From: Protopterus annectens
Taxonomy: Eukaryota; Chordata; Ceratodontiformes; Protopteridae
DNA length: 64,000 nt
Direction: 5' to 3'
Assembly (NCBI RefSeq): GCF_019279795.1
Contig: NC_056743.1
Span: 1,787,435,839 to 1,787,499,838 of the forward strand
The notes under the pieces are model-generated. The model worked only from the letters and a program-made list of their open reading frames with translations, was not told the origin of the DNA and ran no database searches. Numbering within the stretch: the first letter of the stretch is position 1; each line of letters begins with the position of its first letter. Below are positions 11,452-23,545 of this stretch, one piece after another. Made by a program: the position numbers and the translations under genes.

Positions 11452-11545
11452 TTATATTCCTTTGTTGACCAGGGAAGTCTGTCTGCAAAACCCCTTTTCA
11501 GGTAAGGCACAGGTAAAAAAGCTCCACTGGTGCAATATAATACCA
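11443..11545 (-). mobile_element. L2-like LINE 3' tail
   Basis: On the minus strand GGAGCTTTTTTACCTGTGCC, CCTGAAAAGGGG and GGTCAACAAAGGAATATAAA correspond to the 3' end of the LINE at 57519-57620, followed by a T-rich stretch on the plus strand. Confidence 0.45.
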
Positions 11546-11854
11546 GATACAATACAAATTAGCACACGTAAATTAAACATTAGTGTCATCTTTGACAGTG
11601 CAGAATTAGAAAACTATAAGCAGTAGCATATTGAACTGGTTCACATGACATAAAAGCATATAGAATAAAAGAATACATTCACAGACATATAACCACACTA
11701 GTACAGTATATTCACACTAGTACAATCACAATATCATGTTGAAATGGAATAATATATACAGTACAAGCATTTGAAGTGGAACAACTGTAAATGTGGACAA
11801 GCATGAGTAAACATGTAAATATGTATTATAGTGGGAGTTAGACAAGATATAGGT

Positions 11855-12303
11855 CCGTAGGTGTTTACTAGGCTAACGACCACAAGGGCCTTTTTAAGCC
11901 TAGCAATGCATCTCAAATCTCGGACAAGTTCTGATACCCTTGATAACTGCAAGCAGGGGCTTGGCAGATGAAACATTTACAAGCTAGGGCCTGGGAGCTG
12001 AACCATTTACAGGTTGCCTGTGTCCATTAGAGACATAGGTGCCAAACCAGGGATGAATTTCCTGTTGCCCATCCAGTTGTCCAGGTTGCAGTTGAATTGG
12101 GTTAGGGATGAATTCTCCTTCACATGGATGGGAAACCTGTTCCAGAGACAGGGTAAGCTCTGGGATACATACCTGTCTCTCCAGCAGGTCCTATTTATAT
12201 CACATGCAAGGTTTAAGTCTTTAGAATGGGTAATTCTGGTTCTATTTGTTTTGTGGATATGCAGGAGGTCCATCAGAATGGGGTCTGACAATGCCCTGTA
12301 TGT
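11855..12303 (-). mobile_element. CR1 LINE 3' fragment
   Basis: The minus strand encodes the last part of CR1 ORF2: YRALSDPILMDLLHIHK, DLNLACDINRTCWRDRYVS, LWNRFPIHVKENSSLTQF. A CR1 3' UTR ends near 11855. It is very close to the fragment at 3985-4470 and is 5'-truncated at about 12303, next to an unrelated foldback sequence. Confidence 0.85.
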
Positions 12304-12560
12304 CAGGCGGTTCCCTATTACGCCGCTGCAGATGCAGGTTGTCGAATGCATCTTTGTCGAACAGTAAAGCACAAAAAGGCAAAACAGCGAAGCAGCGTTT
12401 CAGCAAATTCTTTCCCTGGGAAAGAATTTGTTTGGCCGCTTTCGATACTTTGCCTTTTCAGCACTGTAGTGCAATCTCAGAGTTGGTATATTTAAGTAGG
12501 GGGGTGTGGGGGGCAAAGCCCCCTACGTTAAGTAATGTTTTACTGTTTTTTTTTTGTTTT
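12304..12560. mobile_element. Foldback (hairpin) sequence, possible MITE
   Basis: Positions 12361-12416 and 12417-12467 form an imperfect palindrome with arms of about 50 bp. It is perfect at the centre (CAAATTCTTTCCC/GGGAAAGAATTTG) and includes AAAAAGGCAAA paired with TTTGCCTTTT. Base composition is richer in GC than the neighbours. It lies right where CR1 is truncated. No coding capacity is seen. It could be the remnant of a foldback DNA transposon. Confidence 0.5.
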
Positions 12561-13060
12561 GTTTTTTTCCGGAACAACGATTATTTTCCATTGGAAATAA
12601 TACTATGTCATTAAAGTTCAGAAAAATGTTTTGGGGAGGGGAAGACAGGGGAGAAAGTTAACTGTAAGTAAAGAAACAATTTTTTTTCTTAATAGTACTA
12701 TTTTTGTGGTGTATTGTTTTCTTTGCATGGTATAAAGTAAACTTTTTTTTGGTTATTTTTAAGTGTAATAGGGATTGTAAATAGGTGCTGCTGTTCTTTT
12801 TTCCTTCTTTCTCCCTTCTCTCTTTCTTCTTGTTCAGTTTTAAGAAATGTAGGCACTGCAATGTAAAAAAGCATTGTTAAAAGAGCATGATAAAATAAAA
12901 AATAATGTGCTTTTTCTTAATCTTGCATGGGGAATGATTGGATTAAGGACCTTTGATTTAGTAACATGTTTTAAAAGAAAGCAAATAAATGAAAAACAAT
13001 ATTGAATATTATGAGGCTTTTTTCTAGCAAATTAATGCATGTTTAGTAGCAATTCTGTGT
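12561..13060. other. No gene seen
   Basis: AT-rich sequence with T runs; nothing recognisable. Confidence 0.5.
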
Positions 13061-13210
13061 CTGGCCCTCATGTCACCATGGAAACAATCTGATAAAGAGA
13101 AATTGACTGTCTGGTTCTCATGTTTCCATGGAGACAGTCTGATAATGAGGAATTGGCTGAGTGGTCCTCATGTCTCCATGGAGACAATCTGATAAAGAGA
13201 AATTGGTTAC
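13061..13210 (+). repeat. Tandem repeat, 3 x 50 bp
   Basis: Three units at 13061, 13111 and 13161 share CTCATGT..CCATGGARACAR and TCTGATAA.GAG.AATTG. It sits about 520 bp upstream of the start of the LINE open frame at 13726 and may be part of that LINE's 5' region. A TATA-like GAGCTATAAAGATAAG lies at about 13309-13324. Confidence 0.85.
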
Positions 13211-13725
13211 AATCTGGTGGAGACTGCTTGGCTAGGGAAAAAAGCAAATAGAAACTGGCTAGGAGATAATGTTCCCTGAAAGCATTCAGGGGTTTTCCCA
13301 GCTGGGAGAGCTATAAAGATAAGACAAAAACAGCAGTTAGAAGAAGCACAGGCTGTACCATGCATCTTAGAATGGATAACCTTTAATTTAGGTTAAGTCA
13401 AGTGTGTGAGTGTGGCTGTTAGTTTGGGACATTTGTTCATATTAGGAGGGTAAAACTTTAGTATTTGAAGATGTGAATAGTTTTGTGTGTCATTATTAAA
13501 TTAATAGGTTTTAGGGATATTGGGTGTGGGTTTTTATTTGTTTGAGGGCTTTCAATAAAACAAAAAGTTTTGTAAGATGTGACATAGGCAAAAATGGATA
13601 TGACAAAGAAACAACTATATAAAAGTTCAACCTGCCAAACAGCATATACATGTAACATAAAAGCTGGAACTAGACATTTAACAAAAAGTTATTATACATA
13701 AAAGGTGGGAATAACTGTTTAATAC

Positions 13726-16440
13726 AATGATGCTTTCTGTAATGTCTTTAAATGTTAATGGTCTCACAGATAAATACAACAAAGAAAGAATAGTGAACTA
13801 TACTAACAATGTAGAGTGCAAATAGTTATGTTAAAGGAGACACACCTAGAAAGAACCAAATGTGAATTTGATAAAGAAAGGTTTTCAGGATGGTTATTCA
13901 GCAGAATATCTGGGACAAAAGAAAAGAGGAATACTTATATTAATTGCAAGAGGTGCTCTAATATTGATAGAAGAGAATAAAAATGATAATAATGACAGAT
14001 TTGTAGTGCTAAGGGACTACAAGGGAGGAGGATTACACTAGCATGTATTTATATTCCACCTAAAACTACTATATCTAGGAGAAATAATCAGTTTCAGCAA
14101 GGAATATTACTTATAAGTGGGGACTGTCATTTGATTTGAAGCAGTGAAGATGTGTCTGGGGGGCACAAGGGAAAGTATAGCAGAGAGGATAGATTTTTGT
14201 GAATTCAGTAATAGGAGTTCATAGTGAATTTACATATTATTCCCCAAGATATAAAAATTGGGCTAGGCTAGACAGAATTTACATTTCACAAGAACGTGCA
14301 TTCAACTAAAGGTCTTCATATGCATCCAATAACTATTTCAGATTGTGTGCCAATAATAACTAAAATAAAAACAGTAGGTAGTGAAAAAAAATAAGACACT
14401 AGTGGTTTCCTACCTATCTGTTGAAAAGAGAGGAATTTAAGAATTAGGTAGTGGAAATTATTCAGGAGCTATTCAAGAGGATAGAAATTACTTCTGAAAA
14501 TATAGCTAGGGAGTGGTATAAAATTAAGGTGGCGTTTAAAACAGGGTGGAAATAAAAGCAAGGGAACTATGGATAGGAAATAACAAGAATTATGTACAGG
14601 GACTGACAAATGTTAAAGTATTGCAGAATATGGGGAATCTCTCAGAACAAGCAGATGATTAACTACAGAATGCTAAGCAGAAGATAAGGGATTACCTCGA
14701 TAATATACACAAGTTTAGAAAGATTGCTGTTAAGTAACTGTTTTTTTGATAATAACACTAGACCACAAAAAAATTTAGTACAATGATTCAGGCAACACAA
14801 AGTATAAAGGGCTGTCGCCAAGCTTAGGGAGCCTATAACAAGGAAGGTAACAAGAGATCCTGTGGAGGTACTAGAAATATTTTGGAAATTCTGTGAAAGT
14901 CTGTATAAAGCAGAGAAATACAGAAATCAAGAAAAGATACAAATGGAAATTTTTATTGAAGATTTAAATATGCTAAGGTTAGAGGTAGAGGAGGCTCAGT
15001 TACTTACAGTTAGGATAGGAGGAGGTGAGACAAAAATTGTGATGTATAACCAATCTACAGGAAAGTCCCCAGGAATATATGGTTTTCCTGTTTGGAAGCT
15101 AGGAGGGAAAAATGATAAAGATATGTTAGGTTTTGTTTAACGGTATTTTAATAGGAGGAGAGGTACCAACTTCCTGGAAGAAAGCCGTGGTAGCTGTAAT
15201 ACCTAAATATAGTAAAGATCCATCAGATCTAGCTTCATATAGGCCCATTTCAATACTAAACCATGATTATAAAATGTTCATGTCTATAATGGCTAAAAGA
15301 ATGGCAAAAGTAATGCCAAAATTGATATATATGCATCCATGCAGTTTTGTGGTGGGGAGGCAAACATTTGACAACATTAACAGAACACTGATGATCCAGC
15401 GGGAAGCAGAATGTATGAAAATATCATTGTTGTTGGTGGGTCTTGATGCAGAGAAAGCATTTGACAGAGTAAGCTGGGACTTTATGAGCAGGGCAATGGA
15501 AGCATTTGCATATCCTGAAAAAATAAAAGGTTGATTAGGAGGAGATATGAGGGAATGGAGGTGAAAATTAAAGTGAGTGGGGTCCCCTCTGATAATTTAT
15601 GCTTAAGCAGAGGACCGAAGCAGAGTTGTCTTCTTTCCCCTTTATTTGCATTGTATTTGGAACCACTGGAAAAGAAAATAAGAGAGACAGAAATTCAAGA
15701 ATATAATTGGTATAGTAGTCATCATAAAAGCTGGCTCTATTTGCAGATATTATGTTATATCTGACAAAACCAGAAAGAGACATTACAGTGTTGTGGAACA
15801 TTTTGAGACAGTTTCAAATCTTTTTGGGATACAAAATGAATTAAGCTAAAACAAAGGCAACAGTGGCAACCCACATATGAATTGGTTCAGCATATCCATA
15901 TTTATGAGGACATGATAAAATGAAGTATTTAGGAGTATGGATTAAAAATGATTTTGGTGTGACAGCTAAGGATATGTGGGAAGAGACTAAACAAAAGATA
16001 ATACAAAAACAGAGAAAATGGAAGCTGCGTTATGTGGATATAGGTAGTAAGATACAAGCATTTATAATGTTTTTAGTCCTATTAGTTGTTTACACAGGTC
16101 AGACATATTTTTATCAACCAGAGGAGAGGTTGTGGATAATAATTAATAAAGAGCTGAAGACTTTATCTGGGAGGGGAGGACGGTAAGAGTGAAGTGGGAT
16201 AAGCTGATTCTTCCAGAAGAGCAGGGTGGATTGCAATTATCCGATTTGAAGGGGTGTTTCAGAATTACACAGTTAAGCCTCCTATGCATAGCACAAGCAG
16301 AAAACGATAATTCAAAGTTTAAAGGGATGATGATGAAATGGGGGGAAGCTCAAGAAACAAGGAGAGACTGGGATTTTGAATGCAGGCCTTTAAGGATAAT
16401 AACAATAATCATACAGAATATTATATCTGTAAAGTAGCAG
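13726..16440 (+). mobile_element. Tx1/L1-like LINE (endonuclease and reverse transcriptase), defective
   Basis: The frame opens with a LSVMSLNVNGLTDKYNKERI-type start, the usual first motif of an apurinic-like endonuclease of the L1/Tx1 group. The polymerase follows at about 15000-15760: SWKKAVVAVIPK, DLASYRPISILNHDYK, SFVVGRQTFDNI, then LDAEKAFDRVSWDFM (motif A). Motif B is altered (GPKQSCLLSPLFALYLEPL). Where YADD is expected the sequence reads LALFADIMLYLTKPE (about 15730), so the second aspartate is gone. The C-terminal region has VKWDKLILPEEQGGLQLSDL (about 16189-16245), typical of the group. Several frameshifts and stops occur. Tx1 and L1 share these motifs, so the clade is inferred only broadly. 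Confidence 0.85.
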
Positions 16441-16518
16441 CAAGTATCCTAAGAACTAACCTAACACAGGAATGGAGAAAGGAGAAGACAGGACTTAAAT
16501 GAGCTATGTAATAGTAAT

Positions 16519-16730
16519 GTCTTTTGGCTTTTCCCGGTTAGGGGTCAACACAGCAGAACTCCGGTCCGCTAATGATTGGCAGTGGATTTTTTACAATGCC
16601 GAATTGCCGGCCCGACGTCCAACCTTCAAAGAAGGCACACCCTTTAACACACGCACCTACCTGCATGTCTTTATATGTCACTCAACCATGGGGAGGACAT
16701 GCAGACTCCACACAGAATCAATATATATAA
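16519..16730 (-). mobile_element. SINE with RTE-type 3' tail, copy 1
   Basis: On the minus strand its tail reads GACCCCTAACCGGGAAAAGCC, preceded by AATCATTAGCGGACCGGAG and GGCCGGCAATTCGGCA. These are shared with the SINEs at 25333-25568 and 47435-47669. Its head differs from those copies: the tRNA-like part is not seen, and a segment with GGAGTCTGCATGTCCTCCCC stands there instead. It may be a variant or a partly replaced copy. Confidence 0.7.
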
Positions 16731-16999
16731 AGTATGTTTGTAAACATAAACTTGTTAATACAGTTGGATTACTTTTATATAAATATAAATTTGCCTATGA
16801 CAAGTGATAATTCAATAAAGGTGTTTAAAAATAAAAAAGAAGAAAGAAAGAAGCAGAAGAAAAAAAAATAAGATTTCTATACACACACCACTCAAGAACT
16901 GGAGCTCAGTCATATACACCACAGTACTCAATCCATGTGCCAAAGTAGCACTCTTAACCATGACATTGGCAGAACAAATGTTTACTGAGTGAAATCTTA

Positions 17000-18256
17000 A
17001 GCTATGTTTACAGGTGTTCATGCAACATATCAAGGGATAAGATTAATGTGATGTAATGGTTGTTGTGTGATGTCAGCATGTTCACAAAAAATTAATCCCA
17101 GTGCTAGAATTGAATGTCAAGCCGTACAAGTTCTCCAAATACAAAATGGCTATTAATCACATTCACCACAGTGGAACTGTTATCAAAGCTGTTGAACTTC
17201 ATCTATGGGGAGTTATTCAATTAGATGTACTTTAATCACCCATAATTTTTATCTTCCAGAATTGATGGGGGGGCTTCTACCACTCTATATTTACAAAGTA
17301 TAATATGAAGGATGTCTTTCCTGCAGAACAGTGAAGGATACAAATGCTTACTGTCACTCAATGCAAGTTTGGAACACTTGCCTAAGTGTTGAGAAAATTA
17401 ACACCATAGTGGGATCAATGAATGTGCCGTGAGATAAGTGCATCACCAATTGTCATATGTGTAGTTATGTGAAAGCATTACATGTGTATGAATCAAGGCT
17501 ATGTATCTCTGTAAATATTTAGAATCTTGCTGTATGTTAGACAACATTGCCTGATGCTAAATATATCCAAACACACCTGTAGCCCCCTGCTGTTGTCACT
17601 GTGATGGTATTACAGCAATTATGTACAATGGGGATACAATCCTGTATTGGAACACATGCCTTACTTAGGCAACAAAATACATTACATCATCTCATGCCCT
17701 CAGTCCTGAGGAGGTGTCTCAGTACAACTGTGATGGAATGACAATCTATTCAAATGACAGCAATCACTCTTCAATACAGCCTTTCCAAAGGAAATGAAGT
17801 ATAAACTCTTGTAACAGGAAACAATATCCACACATAAATATAGCACATGTGGGTGACAACACTATTAACAACATGTACACTGAGTGCAAGCAGTGACATC
17901 GGGATTTGAACTATATAGCTAACATCACAGGCTAATGAAGGTTTGCTGAAACACAAGCACAACTATAGATTTATTTGACAACTGTGATACTGCCCATTTC
18001 AATGGATGACATCACCATTGTACATGTCCTTAATGATTCCAATAAAAAGTAGTTGCACAGCACAAGCACACTGTATAGATATACCTCATGTATTTATTTG
18101 CTGCCTGTTCTGCACAGTAAGAGAATAAATACATACTCACAGATGACAGTCATTCCTGTATTCAAACTCTCTACCTATGTACTGAAAAAATGTACACACA
18201 AGTATGTATTATGCATACATACCACAGGAGAAATATGACTGCATGTGAGCCACACT
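17000..18256. repeat. Decayed tandem array of about 250 bp units, left part
   Basis: The best-preserved part (about 18120-18256) matches 33505-33635 in order: CTGTATTCAAACT.TCTACCTAT, ACACAAGTATGTATTATG, CCACAGGAGAAATATGACT, CATGTGAGCCACACT. Earlier segments repeat weaker versions of ATGACATCACCATTGT and related motifs. The array stops at 18256 and resumes at 33367, with the Harbinger element between. No gene is seen. Confidence 0.6.
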
Positions 18257-19067
18257 GTCCCCCGGTTTTTCAAAAGCTTGCATGGCGTGCATGATTAGTA
18301 TAAGAGGAAAGTTTGCCAATATGGCGGCCGAGCAATCCACATAAGTGCTTGTTTGACGTGCATGAGTGCTCTAGCACTAGTGCTGCATGTTCCCAGCCCC
18401 CGTAGCAAATGACCCCATTTGCAGGTGAAAACCATGCAAATGAGATAAATCTGCCATCCAGGATGCAGGAAGCAGGAAGCAGGGAGTGCCAGACTAGCAT
18501 AATATGCAGAAATGTACTCGGTTAGTAACCGAGTACAGTACTGTAAAATCCAAAATGGAGCTATGACAGCTCCAAATAAAGGCTGCATATCATTGAGGAA
18601 GCATGCCAATGGCCAAATATAAGGCCATTGGCATTGCAAACAATACAAAAAATAAATAAATCAACTTTTATTTTTTTTAAGCCGATCTCGGCTGTGTAAG
18701 CATAGGGCAGCAGCTCACAAATGGGATCGAGGGGAAAATAAGAAAATAAAACTAAAATAAGCATTCTAGCTAAAATCAGTATTCTGCCATGCAAGTCAAT
18801 GACAGGCAGAAGACAACCTGGCCAGTCAATAGTGGTTGCTAAGGCGGGGAGGCTCAGTGTGAGACATGTAACTATGCATTAGCAGGCAATCCTATGCAAA
18901 TGAGGGGAAGGATAGTGAATCCCAGTTTTCCCCAGCATTTGAGGCAGGTCCCAACAGTGTAAGAATATGAATAGCTGAGTGCAAGCCAAGGAGGTAACTG
19001 ACATCATGGGTGTGTGTGTGTCAGGCATACTGTAAGTGGATTGGAGCCCTGTGGCTGGGGTTTGCAC

Positions 19068-19190
19068 CTAGCTTAGCACAGCTAAGCTAGTGGGTGTGTC
19101 TAAACCTTCCTAGCACTCTTTACAAAGTTTATGTGGGTGTGCGCGCCGCAGTGAGCACATTTGAGCACTCTGTTTGTGCGGCGCGCACAC
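19068..19190. promoter_or_regulatory. Two perfect hairpins upstream of the Harbinger nuclease
   Basis: CTAGCTTAGC at 19068-19077 pairs with GCTAAGCTAG at 19081-19090 (3 nt loop). GTGTGCGCGCCGCA at 19137-19150 pairs with TGCGGCGCGCACAC at 19177-19190 (26 nt loop). Both are perfect. Subterminal inverted motifs could be binding sites for the transposon's Myb-like protein; that role is inference. Confidence 0.6.
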
Positions 19191-19328
19191 GGGCTTAAAC
19201 AGGAAGGCAATGGGAAGGGAAAACAGCAGTAGGAAGGTATTCAAGGAGAACTAGCATAGCTGGCAGGTGAAATGTATCAGAATCAGCCAATTACACAGGC
19301 AGCAGACCAACCCAACCCAGAACACTAC

Positions 19329-19334
19329 TATAAA
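19329..19334 (+). promoter_or_regulatory. TATA box of the Harbinger nuclease gene
   Basis: CTATAAACTA lies about 90 bp before the ATG at 19424, a suitable distance for a TATA promoter with a short leader. No other TATA-like site is closer. Confidence 0.45.
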
Positions 19335-19423
19335 CTAAGCAAACACCTTCCCCTCTGGTTTTTCCCAAAGTCTACACTACTGTTGTACACAAGCGGGGAA
19401 ATTTTAACAAACAAAGCTACAAA

Positions 19424-20583
19424 ATGGGAAGGGCTGCAGCAGGCAATATAGAACAACATGTGCAAGAGGCTGAGGGTGGTGAAGATGTGAATGCTACCGA
19501 AAAACCCACAGTGAGGAGACGGAGAACAGAGTACAGACCCAGGGTAACCTACCAGGGGCTACATGAGCTGGAGATAGTGGAGCACTATAGGGTGGACAGA
19601 GACCTCCTACAGCAAATTGTTGAGCTGTGCCGGCCACACCTGACACACCAAACTGACCGAGGGAAACCCATCCCAGTGGACACCAAGGTATGTGTAGGCC
19701 TAGGTATACTTGCCACAGGTACCTCCCAAAGCACAACTGGGGATGTCTTGGGGATCTCGCAGGCATCAGCATCCAGAGTATTCCACCAGTTCCTGGATGC
19801 CATGTCAGCACATGCCAGTGAGCATGTATATTTCCTCAACACCCGTGAGGTGTTGACCAGCAATATGCACCTCGTCCACCAAATAGCAGAATACCCTGAG
19901 GTAGTGGGTGCTATAGACTGCATGCGCATGTGCATCAAAGCACCACCCGGTGAGCAGGGTAGGGCCTACATCAACCGCAGGGGCATCCTCTCCATCAACT
20001 ACCAGGTTGTTTATGATGCCCAGGGCATTATAATGAATGTGTGTGCTGGCTGCCCTGGAAGCTATGACAATTCCCATATATGGTATCTGATGCAGCTGTA
20101 CCAGAGATTTGCCAGTGGGGACATCCCCTACGGTCACCTAGTGGGGGATGCTGGGTACACATTGGAGCCGTGGCTGATGACACCCATCAGAAATGCACAC
20201 ACACCTGAACAACAATGCCATAATGAGGCACACGCACAGGCCAGATATATAATAGAATGTGTGTTTGGAATGGTCAGGTCACGGTTCTGGATCTGGATAC
20301 ATCTGATAGAGCCTTGCAGTATTCACCAGCTACATGTACCCAAATTGTTATGGTATGTGCTATGCTACACAATATGATCCTGCAGAAAAAGCTGCAGCAG
20401 GAACAGCATGGGGCAGGGCCACACAGCCCCCCACCAATGCCAAGGCCTGCACAGGCACAGAGTGACCCAGAGGAGGAACAACCTGAGCCTGCCACAGTAG
20501 GCAGATGGAGGCGTGCCCAGTATGCCAAGGCTGTGGCAAAGAGGCAACGCATAGCACTGGCACAGTACGGACCCAGAGAATGA
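19424..20583 (+). pseudogene. HARBI1-like DDE nuclease (transposase), frameshifted
   Basis: Codes for the catalytic nuclease that cuts and joins Harbinger DNA together with a Myb-like partner. From the ATG at 19424, residues 45-75 hold the helical YRVDRDLLQQIVELCRPHL segment, followed by a helix-turn-helix region (GDVLGISQASASRVFHQFLD, about 105-125). The catalytic region has VGAIDCMRM (first Asp at residue 165; the usual form is AIDGTHI), GSYDNSHIW (about 213-221; the usual form GSxHDS places the second Asp where Asn now stands), GDAGYTLEPWLMTP, and IIECVFGMVRSRF (Glu at 278). At about 20283 one base is lost. The downstream frame then continues with LDTSDRALQYSP, a MLHNMIL segment and a basic tail ending at 20583. 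The full product would be about 386 residues, a normal length. Both the frameshift and the altered motifs suggest that it is inactive. Confidence 0.9.
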
Positions 20584-21290
20584 CACCTCTCTCTCTGACT
20601 CGCACATACAGTAAAAGGGATGTCAAATATGACACTACCTGTGCTCAACCATGTATAGGAGTGTACTATGTGCATCCGACATAGGCAGCCCTCCAGCACC
20701 ATCCGCAAGTCTGGCACACCCTCAAGGTAAGTCAATCAACCTACCAATTGCCAAATGGAGTAGAATGTGTTGTTACCTGTAGCTATGGTATGGATGTGAG
20801 CATGCAAGGGAACTGGGTGGCTGAATGTTATGGCAGCAGACAGTAGACACCCATAGTGGCACCATGACATCTGTAACACATACTGGAGTCACCATAGTAG
20901 CCAGTACTACACAGGGTGACCAAACCCACTGCAGGAAATTTGCTGTGTGTCCATATGACCCACACATGCCAGTCAGGACGGTTCACATACCCAACAACAG
21001 TCTTCAGCCAGCAGGACAGGTGTAGACAAACCCAAACAGAGCCTGTGGTATGGCCCCAGAATGATGGCTATGGTTACCCCTCCCCCCAGGCCTACACAGA
21101 AAGACCACAGCACAGTAGGCAGTGGGTTGTTAGTTCTAAAGGGTAGGAAGACAGACAATAATATGTAGGGCAACCAAAGCCATGATCTGTAATACACTGG
21201 TATGCCTCTAGTCAGCATGATAGGTTAGAATACAGAATTAAATGGAGTACCTGACATACCATTATAGTCATAGCAAATGTGTACATGTTT
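20584..21290. other. No gene seen (Harbinger interior)
   Basis: This follows the nuclease stop codon. The sequence is rich in CACA and TGTG but shows no clear repeat unit and no coding segment. Confidence 0.5.
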
Positions 21291-21291
21291 T

Positions 21292-21665
21292 ACGTGTGCC
21301 CCCCACATCCTACATAGTAATGTAATAACAATCAGGTGTGCCCCCCAACCCTGTGTAGAAATGTAGAAATAGTCAGGTGTGCCCCATCCTACATAGTAAT
21401 GTAATAACAGCCAGGTGTGCCCCCCACTCCTGTGAAGAAATGTAGAAATAGTCAGGTGTGCCCCTCCCATCCTACATAGTAATGTAATAACTGTCAGGTG
21501 TGCCCTCCAACCCTATGTAGAAATGTAGAAATGTAGAAATAATCAGGTGTGCCCCCATCCTACATAGTAATGTAATAACAGTCAGGTGTGCACCCTACTC
21601 ATGTGTAGAACTGTAGAAACAGTCAGGTGTGCCCCCCCCAGCTATGCAGACATATAGTAACAGTC
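21292..21665 (+). repeat. Higher-order tandem repeat, alternating A/B units of about 40 bp
   Basis: CAGGTGTG recurs at 21333, 21374, 21412, 21453, 21495, 21544, 21583 and 21624. Units strictly alternate between type A (GTGTAGAAATGTAGAAATAG) and type B (CTACATAGTAATGTAATAAC), so the true period is a dimer of about 80 bp. One A unit (21495) carries an extra 8-10 bases of local duplication. Confidence 0.9.
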
Positions 21666-22329
21666 AAAGCCAAATGATCAATGGATACCCTGCAGAAACA
21701 GCATGCTACCTGTTGGTGTACAACACAAAGGTCATCACTGCAGCACAAACTACCTGGACACGATCCACCGATTCAATACAGATGGCCATACTGGGCATGC
21801 TGACACACTTAGAGAAATGAAGGCAATGTCAGCCTACAACATACTGAAACATCATACTGGTCATGCTCACACACTGAAACACACAAAGGCCATGACTGCA
21901 AACACCAGTGGACCAGACATATTTGGCAATTGCAGTTGTTAGTGCAGACACTCGTCAGTATGCACCACTCATGCTTTGCACACACAGTGGATAGGAATAG
22001 TGGATAGACGTACATAGATGTGTGGAAGAGGGTCACTGTGACAAGGAGACATCCAGGCCTGTCCCACCCAGCATACAGCCAAAGGGCCCCAAATACATGA
22101 GGTGCAGATGTCACTCACTGCAGATACTAGCTACCAGTATCTGTCAGCATTACAGACTATGTGGTGCACGTGCCAGCTGTGCAACATGACTGCACAAGAA
22201 AGTAGTCATCTAGCAGCTGTATACACGTACCTGTGACATATGACCCCATGTGTGCCCACATGTGGCGTGTCAACCTGTACATGAATGGGTTATGGCCCGT
22301 GCACACACCGCCCTCCCCATAGTCCTACT
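21666..22329. other. No gene seen (Harbinger interior)
   Basis: Two weak repeats of CATACTGG.CATGCT.ACACAC occur near 21785-21890. There is no coding segment. Confidence 0.5.

Positions 22330-23545
<1,216 letters not shown>

Noticed and set aside
20274-20735. 153-codon frame on minus over the end of the Harbinger nuclease
   Set aside because: It is a shadow of the coding strand; the plus-strand frame has the recognisable LDTSDRALQYSP and LHN motifs.
21292-21665. CRISPR-like regular array
   Set aside because: The whole 40 bp unit repeats, with no unique spacers, and the DNA is clearly eukaryotic.
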